From Cryoendolithus antarcticus (taxonomy: Eukaryota; Ascomycota; Dothideomycetes; Cladosporiales; Cladosporiaceae), in assembly GCA_002077065.1 (NCBI GenBank), contig NAJO01000017.1:62001-126000 (forward strand): 64,000 nucleotides of DNA, written 5' to 3'. Below, in pieces: positions 41,853-51,783 of the stretch. The position numbers and the translations under genes were made by a program. Position 1 is the stretch's first letter, and the number at the start of each line of letters is the position of its first letter. Below the pieces are notes generated by a model. The model had not been told where the DNA came from and searched no databases. It was given only the letters and a program-made list of their open reading frames with translations.

Positions 41853-44663
41853 CTACAGCCAGTCGCCCAACTGCGCCAGCTGGTGCGCTTGGATCCCTCC
41901 ATCTCTGCCATGCATACTTTCCTCTTCGTCATGCTCTCGATTTCGCCGCACAGTCTTCTCAGCAGCAAAAATGTATCGCTCGGCATTCACTGCACTCCAA
42001 GTGTCGTGCATGATATCTTTGATCACATAGTCTGGCAACGTCTTGCAGTCATCGCCCCAGTGATCGTTCGCCTTGCCGCAATTATAGCACGACACTACGA
42101 TGGATCCTCTCGACACCGGGACGAACGTCTCAGCATCGATCTCGAACGTCGTCCACAGCTTGGCGCATTTCTCCTCTGCATGACCTCTCTCGCTGCAGAC
42201 ATCGCACTCGTCGCCCGGCGCGCCAGCGACTTTGGAGTGATTGGAGCACGACAGGCTACTATGACCGCGCTGACGACAGCGCTCGCACTTCTGATGTGTT
42301 GGACAACGCCGGGAGAAGTGGGTAGTGGAGTGGCAATGCTGGCAGACCGCATCGGGACATGTGCTTTCGTGGTGACCTTGCTCGCCGCAACAAAGGCAGT
42401 ATGGACTGTCGCCAAGATCTGAGAGACCAAAATAGCGATATTGCGATGCTTGATCCTCCGGACTCAGGTCGTCAAGTTGAAGGAATTGATAACCAGTTGC
42501 GGTATCGAGCTCAGAAGAGATAGCGCATTCAACGTTATCGTCAGTTGAAATTGATGACGGGACCGGCTCTTCGTTCGTAACAGTGCCTGCTGCTGGTTCG
42601 AGAGCCTCTCGCTGTGTTCCGTCAACGTCTTCGGGACCTACCAACGGGTTTCGCTGATCTTGAGCGGCGTCTCCGCTAACTGCCTGCTTCTTGATGGCAT
42701 TGGTCAACAAGTAACGGCTCATGGCCTCGCAAGCTAATATGTGGTAGTTGGCGTCCGGTCGTCGACACATGAGGTGGTAGAGATGCTCAGCAGCAAGTAA
42801 GGCAGGCTGTTCCGTGCATCGTTTGCGAAGTAATCTACCAAAGTCCTTCTCATGTACATCGTCCGATTTATCTGTTACAGCGCACAGCAGAACGACATCA
42901 AGGTCTGCTCTTACAGACTCGGTATTTGTGAAGAGCTGTGCCAAGTCAATGTGGTAGCGTCTATTGAGCTTTAGCACACACTTCTGATGCTGCTTCATGA
43001 GACTTTGAGTGGCAAATCTCTTGAACGCCTTGTTGCCTTCTAACAACACCTTCCGCATTGCAGCCTCAGGCGTCAGCCCAGTCTCCGATGTGCGCATATG
43101 GAGTCGTAGTGCTGCTTGTAAAGGAGGAGGTTCAACATTATCGAGATTGACACGAGTCGCCTGGAACACGGCACTGCGCTCCTCGTGCACACTACGTGCT
43201 GCTGGCGTACGAAACTTCACTCTGTCGCAAAGCATAGACACGAGCGTGGATCTCGTCTCCACCAGAATACTGTTAATCTCGTACCAAGTCTGTAAGGTGT
43301 CGGCGGCCGAGTTCCTAAGCTTGGGGGAGCTAGAAGTGATCTCAAGGAACTTCAAGATCAATTGCACGCTCCACGTGGGCTGTTCTGCAAGCATAATTTG
43401 CACTGCTTGTACGAGGCTTTTCAAATTCATGTGCTCGAAGGTTAAGTCAATTGGTGCCGGCGCATCCGCATGCATCATCTCCTGCGGCAGCCTCGCAGTG
43501 CTTTGAGCAATACTCCGCTTCTGATCGTCAGGATTTATAGCTTCGCTGGAGCGAGAGTTCGGTCGGCTGAGAGGCACGCTATCGTCCAGTCTCAAGTCTG
43601 ATGCTCTCCTATGAGGCTCGACTGCAATGAATGCAGGCCTCGATGCACGTGATGTTACCATCGGAGCCAACTTTGCAGTAACGCGATTTGCTGCAAAGCG
43701 AACTTTCTCGTCGGGAGCATTTGCCTCGACATGCTCAAGAACCTGCAGGAGCGACCAATCGGAGTGACTCTTCTGAGTTTCTGTAGCATGTATGCGCAGA
43801 AGCTTTGGTCGCAACGTTGACAGCTTGTGCTGAGGCGAGACATCCTGTCGTAATCTCGTAGAGTTCGACTCGGCAGTAGCAGTACCATGTTGTTGCCGAG
43901 TGGCTGAAGGTAGCCGTTCATGGCTCGTAGTGGAGTCGACTTCGCCACTCCCAAAGCCCGTCGCTCCGTTGCTACGGTACACCCCTGCTTCATCATCGGG
44001 ATTGGGCAGAGGAATGTAATCTAGCGGCTCGTCCACTTTACCACGCTCGAGATTTGGTCGCTGAAGCGGGCCAGCCGACTTTGCTGCCTCGTGATGACCG
44101 GCCTCGTCTCCAAGACGCAACCCGCTGTCGGTAGCTTCTTCAGATGACAACTTCGACCAGCTGGCCAAAGCATCCCTAGCAGCGTCACGAATTTGCTCAT
44201 CTGCAGCGCCTTTTCCGATTCGCTTTAGTATTTGCACGCTGGACCATTCCGGATGCTTCTCTCGATGTCTCAGCGCGCGCGAACGGAGGCTCTCGGGGTG
44301 CAGTGTCCAGATATCAAGAGGCTTTGGGACTGATGGATTTGACTTGCTGCGCTGTCGGGTTACGACGTTCAGCTGTCCAGGACTTTCGCTTAAACTGATT
44401 TCGCCACTCTCGACACTCGAAGAATCGTAATCACTATGATCTGCGGTGATTCCTGATGATTCTTGGAACGGGACATAGTCAGAGTCTTCTTCTTCGAGTT
44501 TAGCACGCTTCGCATCCTGACGGGCTGCATCGATCGCGTTGTTGTTGCGCTTTCTCTTGCGCCCTGTGTTCGCTGTACGAGAGTCGTTGAGATCGCCATC
44601 GGCGCCAGACGCCTTCCTGGCTCGCGCTGCCTTTTTGGCGGCGCGCCGTTCCTTGCGTGACAT
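41853..44663 (-). CDS. Large zinc-knuckle protein with novel N-terminal repeats
   Basis: Single exon, 936 residues. The C-terminal part (about 750-880) carries five CCHC-type knuckles: CLCCGEQGHHESTC, CQHCHSTTHFSRRC, CERCRQRGHSSLSC, CDVCSERGHAEEKC and CYNCGKANDHWGDDC. This row recalls Air1/Air2, the RNA-binding part of the nuclear TRAMP polyadenylation complex, and the conserved TLPDYVIKDIMHDTWSA after the last knuckle supports an RNA-surveillance role by similarity. The N-terminus is basic (RKERRAAKKAARARK) and may be a nuclear signal. Residues 117-464 hold three diverged copies of a ~55-residue helical unit with a W-S core, not known to me from Air proteins. It is much longer than yeast Air1/2 (about 350 residues). 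Assignment to TRAMP is inference. Confidence 0.8.
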   Translation of the reverse strand: MSRKERRAAKKAARARKASGADGDLNDSRTANTGRKRKRNNNAIDAARQDAKRAKLEEEDSDYVPFQESSGITADHSDYDSSSVESGEISLSESPGQLNVVTRQRSKSNPSVPKPLDIWTLHPESLRSRALRHREKHPEWSSVQILKRIGKGAADEQIRDAARDALASWSKLSSEEATDSGLRLGDEAGHHEAAKSAGPLQRPNLERGKVDEPLDYIPLPNPDDEAGVYRSNGATGFGSGEVDSTTSHERLPSATRQQHGTATAESNSTRLRQDVSPQHKLSTLRPKLLRIHATETQKSHSDWSLLQVLEHVEANAPDEKVRFAANRVTAKLAPMVTSRASRPAFIAVEPHRRASDLRLDDSVPLSRPNSRSSEAINPDDQKRSIAQSTARLPQEMMHADAPAPIDLTFEHMNLKSLVQAVQIMLAEQPTWSVQLILKFLEITSSSPKLRNSAADTLQTWYEINSILVETRSTLVSMLCDRVKFRTPAARSVHEERSAVFQATRVNLDNVEPPPLQAALRLHMRTSETGLTPEAAMRKVLLEGNKAFKRFATQSLMKQHQKCVLKLNRRYHIDLAQLFTNTESVRADLDVVLLCAVTDKSDDVHEKDFGRLLRKRCTEQPALLAAEHLYHLMCRRPDANYHILACEAMSRYLLTNAIKKQAVSGDAAQDQRNPLVGPEDVDGTQREALEPAAGTVTNEEPVPSSISTDDNVECAISSELDTATGYQFLQLDDLSPEDQASQYRYFGLSDLGDSPYCLCCGEQGHHESTCPDAVCQHCHSTTHFSRRCPTHQKCERCRQRGHSSLSCSNHSKVAGAPGDECDVCSERGHAEEKCAKLWTTFEIDAETFVPVSRGSIVVSCYNCGKANDHWGDDCKTLPDYVIKDIMHDTWSAVNAERYIFAAEKTVRRNREHDEEESMHGRDGGIQAHQLAQLGDWL
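43272..44315 (-). repeat. Three diverged ~55-residue W-S repeats in the zinc-knuckle protein
   Basis: Within the gene at 41853-44663: residues 117-172 (HPEWSSVQILKRIG ... DEQIRDAARDALASW), 284-335 (HSDWSLLQVLEHVE ... DEKVRFAANRVTAKL) and 411-464 (QPTWSVQLILKFLE ... SPKLRNSAADTLQTW). The shared pattern is W-S-x(3)-[IVL]-L-x(2)-[IVL], a short loop, then [KQ]-[IVL]-R-x(2)-A-A/A-x. Each looks like a helix pair. A fourth, weaker copy may follow near residue 520. Confidence 0.65.
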
Positions 44664-45106
44664 GTTTGCACGCTAATTCGACACGGTGATACCGATTGAT
44701 GGTCCTTCAACGTCAATGTCAAAAGTCGCGATCTCTTTCGGGCTGTCCTCGAATGCTGACAAAGATTCAGAGTTCGAGTCTTGGCGCAATCCTCCAGATC
44801 CAGTCCTTCTGAGGACTCGGGGAGATGCATCTGCTTACACCTGCGGGTATTCAAGATGCGCCGTACAGAATGACTGCAGGCTTGAGGCTAATGGATGGCT
44901 TGTAGCGCAGCTGGATCCGTTAGTGGATAGGTCATGATCGCTCCGCGCAGATGCGGTGCCGCATCGTGGGCTGTCTATGAAAGAACTCCCACTAACGACC
45001 AACTCATGCGGACATGCATAGAGGCTCTCATACAACCCTACACCTGTGCACGCCTACGGATGTCCGACCGCTACAACAGACCATTCGGATACATGTGATA
45101 TGAGGC
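44664..45106. other. Spacer
   Basis: 443 bases; promoter of the zinc-knuckle gene on the left side, 3' end of the oxoamine synthase on the right. No gene seen. Confidence 0.5.
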
Positions 45107-47659
45107 TCAGCTACCTACCATCCTTCGAACGCCCGCTTCTGCTAATGCTGCCATCACCGGCGGCATCATCGCAGTGTACATCACTCCAGGACCAAGGAAC
45201 TGTATCTTCTCCACCAGCCTCTTCGATCCCGTGCCGAATGCGCCTTGCAAGCCTGGGAGATCTGGCATCGTGTGAAACGCGCTGAAGAGTATCCACTGAA
45301 CCTTGCTCGAGCCGAAGGCGTTCGGGACGGCAGAAGCCAAGTCTTGAAGGACCTCTCTTGTAGACTCGAACTGCGTAGATAGCACGCCTCCATCGGATAT
45401 GATGATCGTCAGCGATGGTAGGGCTGTTGTATCGTACGGTTGAAGCAGGCTGGCCAGTCGTCGCTTCTCCGTGCCTGGCTCCACATCGCGCCTGACATCG
45501 ATGAATACCGTGAGATGAGTCTTGTCGAAGCTGCCATCAGCTTTCGCAGCCTCGATAGAGCTTGTGGCAGTGCCGTTGTACCATTCAACATGAGTCGAAG
45601 CGTGCCGCTGAGCAGCCGCGGCGCCTTCTATCACTTCCAGCCCCGCAGTTCTAGGTAGAAGGACGACATGACGCTCGCCCCTCTTCACCCGTCGTGGAGT
45701 TAGTGGCTCCATACATACTGATATGATGCTCAAGAGACCAACTGCTGAGTCCGTGAAAAGAGTTGTGGCGACATCGGTGGGTTCGAGCGGCGAGCGCTGT
45801 TCGGGCACCCACTTCATCACCGCAGTATTCAGTGATTGCTCGAATCGCAGATGCGGGGACGAAGTTCCATACATCCACCTTGGACCTGCGGCGCCGAGTC
45901 CATGTTTGCCGAAGACGTTTTCTCCTGCTTGGCGAAGCCTCGCTGACTGGCCAGACGCGATCGGGGACGGAGCACAGCAGAGGGCCCGTATGGAGGTATT
46001 GATGTCGGTCCCTGAGGCTGCTGATCTATCGAGACTCGAAGCCGAATCGTCGTCCTTTTGGCATGCAGGGTCGTTCGTATCAACGTCCCTGCTGGAAGCC
46101 CGGCGAGCGTTGCGAATGCCCTTGACGCCTACCTCCCGAGCGACCTGATCGATCAGTCGCAGCATCTCGTCCACGTCCTCCCAGGTGTGGGCACCGGTCA
46201 GACTCAGCCGGACGCGCGGTGCTCCTCGAGGTGCAGCAGGGTATGCAGCGCCGCAGCACAACAGACCGCTCTCTCTACCGACTCGAAGGAAGTCCAGCAC
46301 TCGCTTTACGTTATCAAAGATGATTGCGCAGATAGGCGCCCCTGGTGTCGTCGATACGCAATAGCCTTTAGCAACAAGTGTGGAGGATACGAAGCGAGAG
46401 ACGTTTCGAAGATGCGTTAAGCGGCGACGAATCGTCGTAGGATCCATTAGGATCTGCAGCGTTCGAATCAGGGAAAGCGTTGGGATCAAGGAGCTGCCAG
46501 ACTCTGCCATCTGTCGGGACCGTACTTCGATGTATTGTGTGAGCTCGCTAGAGCAGAGGACAAAGCCGCCTACTGATGAGAAGGACTTGGACAGTGTCCC
46601 ACCTAGCATATCGACGTCGCTGCTACTCAGCCGTGCGTCCAAATCGGTATCGAATTCTCGATCCTGGAAGTATCCGACGACGCCCGTGCCCGTACTCCCG
46701 ATCGACAGGATGGAGTGAGCTTCGTCGATGTAGATACGGAAGCCGTACTCTTGCTTGAGCGCTACTATCTCCGGCAGCGGTGGCACGGTCCCGTCCATGC
46801 TATACAGGCCTTCGATGGCTACCCAGACATGTCCCAATGCTACCTTCTCAGCACTGCCCATCGACCTTCGGACTTCGTCAAGCTTGATCCGCAGATCGGT
46901 CATGCTGTTGTGCCTGAATTTAACAATGCGAGCACCAGTGGCTGCGTGCGCGATGAACGCGCCGACAAACATGCTCGAATGACTTTCGGTGTCCATGAGC
47001 AGGACTGGCTTCTGGGAGCTATCCGCTGCAGAGCTTGCCGCCATTGCTGGGAAGGCCAGAAGGTTGATGGCATATCCAGACGCAGTCAGCTCACAACCCG
47101 GCATACCCAGGAAGGTTTTGAGCTCTTGCTTCACGGCGTCCTCAAGTGGCTGGTTGCAGCCCTTGCCATTGTCAGCTAAGGGCAAAGAGCGCAGAGCATA
47201 CTGCAGCGTATCCCGATCTTCGATACTCAGGTCTACAAAGCCAAGGTAGTTGTAGCTCGCGACGTTCAGCACCTGGCGGTGTTCTCGCGCCGTGCGGGTG
47301 CCATCGTACTTCCAGGTACCAGCACTCGAACGGACAGCTGGTGCATCGTCAAGTACCCGAGGCGTCGCAGATAGTGCCGGAAGGCCGAAGCTGACAACGA
47401 AGCGGTCGTTCTTGCGATGTGGACTAATTACATAGCGTCGGGCGAATGCGGCCGGATGTGGATCGCGGAGGGTAGTGTGAACCATCCATCCTAGTACTAG
47501 ACGTGCGTCTGAAAATTGCGAGCGGAGGGACTGGCCGTTCGAAACCGTGAAGAGGCTCTTGCTTCGTTCTGTCACTAGTCGCTTCGCGTTGATGGGTCTG
47601 TCTTGCTGCTCGTTGTCTTCTCGCACATGAACGACGACTGCCTTCTTTATCGACGACAT
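45107..47659 (-). CDS. LCB2-LCB1 fusion of the 2-oxoamine synthase family
   Basis: PLP enzymes of this family join an acyl thioester to an amino acid with loss of CO2 (serine palmitoyltransferase, BioF). Single exon, 850 residues, two lobes. Residues about 120-520 are a complete LCB2-type unit: NVASYNYLGF, MDTESHSSMFVGA (His over PLP), YIDEAHSILSIGSTG and the lysine motif GTLSKSFSSVGGF. Residues about 590-850 resemble LCB1: HGLGAAGPRWMYGTSSPHL followed by a shortened large domain without a PLP lysine, and a C-terminal block near GSKRLVEKIQFLGPG. A fused pair of this order and size recalls the fungal polyketide-releasing enzymes of the Fum8 type; ordinary serine palmitoyltransferase uses two separate genes. 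No polyketide synthase is visible, so its acyl donor is unknown. An ORM gene lies 3.5 kb away. Confidence 0.85.
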   Translation of the reverse strand: MSSIKKAVVVHVREDNEQQDRPINAKRLVTERSKSLFTVSNGQSLRSQFSDARLVLGWMVHTTLRDPHPAAFARRYVISPHRKNDRFVVSFGLPALSATPRVLDDAPAVRSSAGTWKYDGTRTAREHRQVLNVASYNYLGFVDLSIEDRDTLQYALRSLPLADNGKGCNQPLEDAVKQELKTFLGMPGCELTASGYAINLLAFPAMAASSAADSSQKPVLLMDTESHSSMFVGAFIAHAATGARIVKFRHNSMTDLRIKLDEVRRSMGSAEKVALGHVWVAIEGLYSMDGTVPPLPEIVALKQEYGFRIYIDEAHSILSIGSTGTGVVGYFQDREFDTDLDARLSSSDVDMLGGTLSKSFSSVGGFVLCSSELTQYIEVRSRQMAESGSSLIPTLSLIRTLQILMDPTTIRRRLTHLRNVSRFVSSTLVAKGYCVSTTPGAPICAIIFDNVKRVLDFLRVGRESGLLCCGAAYPAAPRGAPRVRLSLTGAHTWEDVDEMLRLIDQVAREVGVKGIRNARRASSRDVDTNDPACQKDDDSASSLDRSAASGTDINTSIRALCCAPSPIASGQSARLRQAGENVFGKHGLGAAGPRWMYGTSSPHLRFEQSLNTAVMKWVPEQRSPLEPTDVATTLFTDSAVGLLSIISVCMEPLTPRRVKRGERHVVLLPRTAGLEVIEGAAAAQRHASTHVEWYNGTATSSIEAAKADGSFDKTHLTVFIDVRRDVEPGTEKRRLASLLQPYDTTALPSLTIIISDGGVLSTQFESTREVLQDLASAVPNAFGSSKVQWILFSAFHTMPDLPGLQGAFGTGSKRLVEKIQFLGPGVMYTAMMPPVMAALAEAGVRRMVGS

Positions 47660-48347
47660 AACTTAGACAGGAGTATGAGAAAGTGTGTAGGTCCGCAAGG
47701 AGAAGAAGGAGGAGTCAGCAATGAACAACTCCGGCTTACATGGTTCATATTGGTCGGGTCATGCTTATGTGTTCTCTGCTCCCAAATCTGATACCATGTC
47801 CAGGGCAGTACACTTCCAGACCTCATTCAGCAGCGCCACGAAACATGGCTTCGGCTAATATGAAGTCTGATAATCGTGAGAACGCTCCAGCCGCTCCGCA
47901 ACAAGCCTCCGGCTTGCATTGCTTATCTCGGCGTGCCATGTGTGAAGTGTGCAAGCGACGCACTACCGACTAGACCGCGCTTTAACGTCGTGGTGGCTGG
48001 CTCAGTAGGCGAGATAGTGCCATGACTACCGGATGCCAGGCACGCACGTGCACAGGGTCTCAAGTCTCGACTTGCGAAAGCCACTTTTGACAAGGCACTT
48101 GACAGACATGGACCGATCTACATCCGCCAGACATCGACTAAACAAGAACTCTGCTCGTCCGCGCATGGTTGTAGCCACGGCATTTACGTGGCAGGACCTC
48201 CTAGAGGGCCGAACAGAGCTAGATTGGGATCTATGTTCATTCTGGAATGGTTGTGTACCGGCAGGAATTTCCTAGACGGTGGCGGTCTACGAGAGCTCTA
48301 TGCAAGCATTGACACAAGCTCGAGGCCCACGACCTCACCGCAACTTC
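47660..48347. other. Spacer upstream of the oxoamine synthase
   Basis: About 690 bases, no gene seen. Holds the promoter of the oxoamine synthase and the 3' end of the broken monooxygenase. Confidence 0.5.
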
Positions 48348-49993
48348 TTAGATGAAGCTCAAAACTCCCTTCTTGTGCTCGACATCGACGACCACCCATT
48401 CATCAGCTTTCTCACTGAGCGCTTCGCCTTCGAGCTTCTGCCCACCATCAGGATACTTCCTGATATTCTCTACTGCCCACCGCGTCTCCACATCAAAGAC
48501 AGGCGGATGCCTACCTTCGCCGGTCAGCAGGGGTAGACCCGCAATGTCGTACAGTTCGCGGAAGTAGTCAAGTGTCTCGTCGTTCTCCCAAGGTATATCA
48601 TGGAACTTCTTGTGCTCGCGGAGACAGCGCTTTTCACGTGCTCGCTGCCACGTGAGCATTAATCCCCTGTCCGGGAGCGCTCTATGACTTCGTCCAGCGA
48701 AAATCCGTGCAAGCGCGACAGCTTGGTACTCGAACGAGCGGAATGTCAGAGTGCGTGGCATGCCGATCAAGCCCAATGTAGGATGGTCCACGAAGAATGT
48801 ATGCAAGCAAATAACTCCGATCAAGGCGATGCGCGTGGTAGTCCCACAATGGCCCGTTCTTCTTACCGTCCCACCAGGGAAACGAAGGTTGATAGCCTGT
48901 ACAATAGATCACATAGTCGATTTCATCGCTGACTAGCACCGTGTCGTCGGCGAATGTAATGCTTCCATTTTCGCGAAAGGAGGTGATCACCGGCTTCCAC
49001 TCAATGCGTAGCGGAGGCTGTGGACCATCCCAGCGGCTTTTGGAGCGTCGCGACTGGTAGAGCGGTGACTTCACAATTTTCGCAAGCAGGGTCGAGATGT
49101 CAATGCCGGATGCTGAATTGCCGATTATGAGCACACGCTTGTCTGCATAAGCATGAGCAGATCGGAAAGATTTCGAATGAAACACCTTTTCGGGATATTT
49201 GGCCATGTATGCCGCAAGCCCTGGGACCAGCGGAATGAACGGGACAGTGTAGTGACCATTGGCAATGAAAATGTCTCGGCCCACCACTCATCGACACCTC
49301 GCTCTGGGTTTGGGCGACGAAGCGTCAGCTCCCAACGCTCCCTGGGGAGCTTCTTTACGTGTTCGACTGTAGTTTTCAGGCTCAGAAGCGCGTCTGTGCG
49401 ATTGTAGGTGAAGTAGTCCTGTATGCATTGCTTTGGAATCCAGTGAGGGACGAACGGCGAATACGGATAGGGTCGATCTGAGAAGGCCATTGCGATCGCT
49501 GGTACGTTAGTACTACATCGTTATGCGTGAGTAGAGATATTTCGACGTGTGCGTTGAGCAGTCACCAGATATACTCACGTCAGTCCGTCATACACTGGAG
49601 TCTGGGCGTATCGCTCTTGTGAGTTGGTATCGGTGGTAGCGGGTAAGGCACTGGGCAATCGCAGCGGAGGATCTAGAACAGGCGCCAGATGGCCAGGCGC
49701 TGGCTGTAACGGCGTTCCTGGGTTCGCATCGTAGATCCTACTCTATCAATTGGTATGCCCACGACATGGGGATATGTTCATCAATTGACCAAGTCCCTCC
49801 AGGCGTCTCTCTTCGCTCGAACACACGAATCCGATCAAAGTAGCTTTCGCAGTGCAATGCAGCTGCTGCAGCTGCGCCTAGACCGACTTTATCAGTACCA
49901 GCTCCAAGATCCAAGACATCCAGGCTTACCAGATGCACCTGCTCCGATGACTGCCACCGAGCGGATACTACCTTCATTATCCAGGTTCATCAT
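48348..49993 (-). pseudogene. Broken flavin monooxygenase (FMO-like)
   Basis: Similar to fungal dimethylaniline-type/FMO enzymes that oxidise N or S. Exons with good introns can be followed: 49930-49993 (VAVIGAGASG, FAD site), 49790-49877 (FERRETPGGTW), 49579-49737, and from 49512 (MAFSDRPYPYSPFVPHW); introns are 52, 52 and 66 bases. Then the frame breaks twice. Near 49271-49280 the coding passes from one phase (VDEWWAE) to another (IFIANGHYTVPFIPLVPG) with no room for an intron. At 48803-48810 a TTGC unit is doubled, shifting RLDRSYL out of phase with HTFFVDHPTLGLIGMPRTL. The second Rossmann (VLIIGNSASGIDIS) and the C-terminus up to the stop at 48348 are otherwise well kept, so decay is recent or these are sequence errors. 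Confidence 0.75.
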
Positions 49994-51115
49994 GCGAACG
50001 AAAGTCGCTACTAAGCAGGAGATGCCGAAAAGAGTACAAAGTGATAGTGAAGCAGGATGGGAGACGGTGAACATCATATGCCTTACCTATTGCCGCCTCA
50101 AGTAGTGTGTGCTTAGCGATACCCAGGCATCGTACCCGCCACATCAACGACTGCCAGGTGTAAGCCAGGTGATCCAGCTGTAGGATACGCAGCGGGTCCG
50201 GATCACGCCAAAGACTTGCAGATCACGACATCGTAGCTCTTGAGCTTTCCGACAATGCACCGATCTAGCTTTACATAAGCTGCTTCTATGATTTACGGCG
50301 CCGACAGATACGCGTAGGCTGTCGATCGAGTAATGGCCGTTGTCCCTTATCAATCACGTGGCTAAGGCGACCAGTAGCCATGGGTTTCGCCTTGAGAGGG
50401 ATGCTGGGCTGGGAGAACCATTTCTAAAGAGTACAATCGGTTTGTCCAGATCTGGCACTGGGCCAGGGAGTAGTGGAGCATAGCATAGGCCAGTGAGAGT
50501 CGCGAAGTATACACACATACGGTCGTGTCAGCAGATGGTTGACAGAGACTGAGATACAATGATCAAGTAGGCAGAAGGTCTCAAGGTCCTTTTCTCCTTA
50601 TTCAGTGTGTGATCAACAAGCCTAGTCTCATTGGGCTTGGAAATAGAGTTATCCAGGGACAGTGACAGCCCAGGGCGCTCGGCCCACCGACTTCGAAGTT
50701 GGCCCAAGGACCAGATTAAACAGCAGACCAGCTTGCCTCTGCAGTATTACTACAGTGAATACAGCGAGAGCGCCCAGTGCCCTGCGTTCGGTCGGAATCC
50801 ACTGGAAGGCCGCCACCAGCATTGCCTGCACCACCCCTCCGCCACCCATACCCGCCCCGCCAACGAAAGCCACGCAACCACCTCGTATCCCATCACAAAT
50901 CACTTCCGCCCATGATCCCGCTCACCTTGCGGAGCTCGAGACCGGACAGCTGTAAGCAAACCTTTGCTGTGACACCATCGTCCATACCTGCCCGGGACTT
51001 CAGCAATACCGGCAAACTGTCTTCAACCGTCCTCCAACGCGGAGGCCTGACCTTCGCCGAAGGCGTCAACATGGACAGGTCAGGGCCGCTATGCGTGAAG
51101 TCGGCTGAGATCAAG
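49994..51115. promoter_or_regulatory. Divergent spacer, monooxygenase remnant / ORM
   Basis: About 1.1 kb between two divergent starts; no recognised gene. Upstream in-frame ATGs for ORM exist (for example near 51071), so part of this may be 5' leader. Confidence 0.45.
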
Positions 51116-51783
51116 ATGAGCGCGAACGATATGGAAAGGCGACGAAGGCGAAGGAGCAGCAGTCTGATGTACCAGGAGCCGCCAGAAAGTCTGGAACACC
51201 AGAGCGATCAGAAGATAAACCCAAATTTGAATGCGCAATGGGTGAACGCGAAAGGTCAGTCGCCGAGAGGCTGCGTCAGTTGAGAAATGTGGCTGAGTAC
51301 TGACATTACACCAGGCGCCTGGGTAATCCACATAGTCCTCATCCTCCTCCTGAAGATTATCTACGACATCGTCCCCTCTATGTCGCAAGAGACCTCCTGG
51401 ACCCTCACCAACATCTCCTACATGTTTGGTAGCTATCTGATGTTCCACTGGGTGCGAGGAGTACCATTCGAGTTCAATGCAGGGGCATACGACAATCTAA
51501 ATATGTGGGAACAAATCGACAACGGAGATCAGTACACACCGGCGAAGAAGTTCTTGCTAGCAGTGCCTATATGCTTGTTCCTCGTGAGCACCCATTACAC
51601 GCACTACGATTTGACGTACTTCATGATCAACTTCCTTGCGACGCTGGCGGTAGTGGTGCCGAAACTACCTGCTGTAAGCAAACACGTGCCACTGGAAGGC
51701 TTAAAGCGCATGACTGACAAGTATTGTAGCTCCACCGCATGCGATTTGCTTTCTTCAACTACGAGCCAGCGGACTACAGATAG
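51116..51783 (+). CDS. orm1: ORM/ORMDL regulator of serine palmitoyltransferase
   Basis: ER membrane protein that restrains serine palmitoyltransferase and so sets sphingolipid output. Exons 51116-51254, 51315-51673, 51730-51783 with introns of 60 and 56 bases; 183 residues. Signatures: SSSLMYQEPPESLEHQSDQK and NPNLNAQWVNAKGAWVIH across intron 1, TSWTLTNISYMFGSYLMFHW, GVPFEFNAGAYDNLNMWEQI, the QYTPAKKF motif and VSTHYTHYDL. The C-terminus LHRMRFAFFNYEPADYR is restored by intron 2. The row of arginines before SSS (RRRRRRSSS) is the type of site phosphorylated by Ypk kinases in yeast to relieve inhibition. There are four hydrophobic stretches. It is probably the housekeeping copy, but its place near an LCB2-LCB1 fusion is notable. 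Confidence 0.93.
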
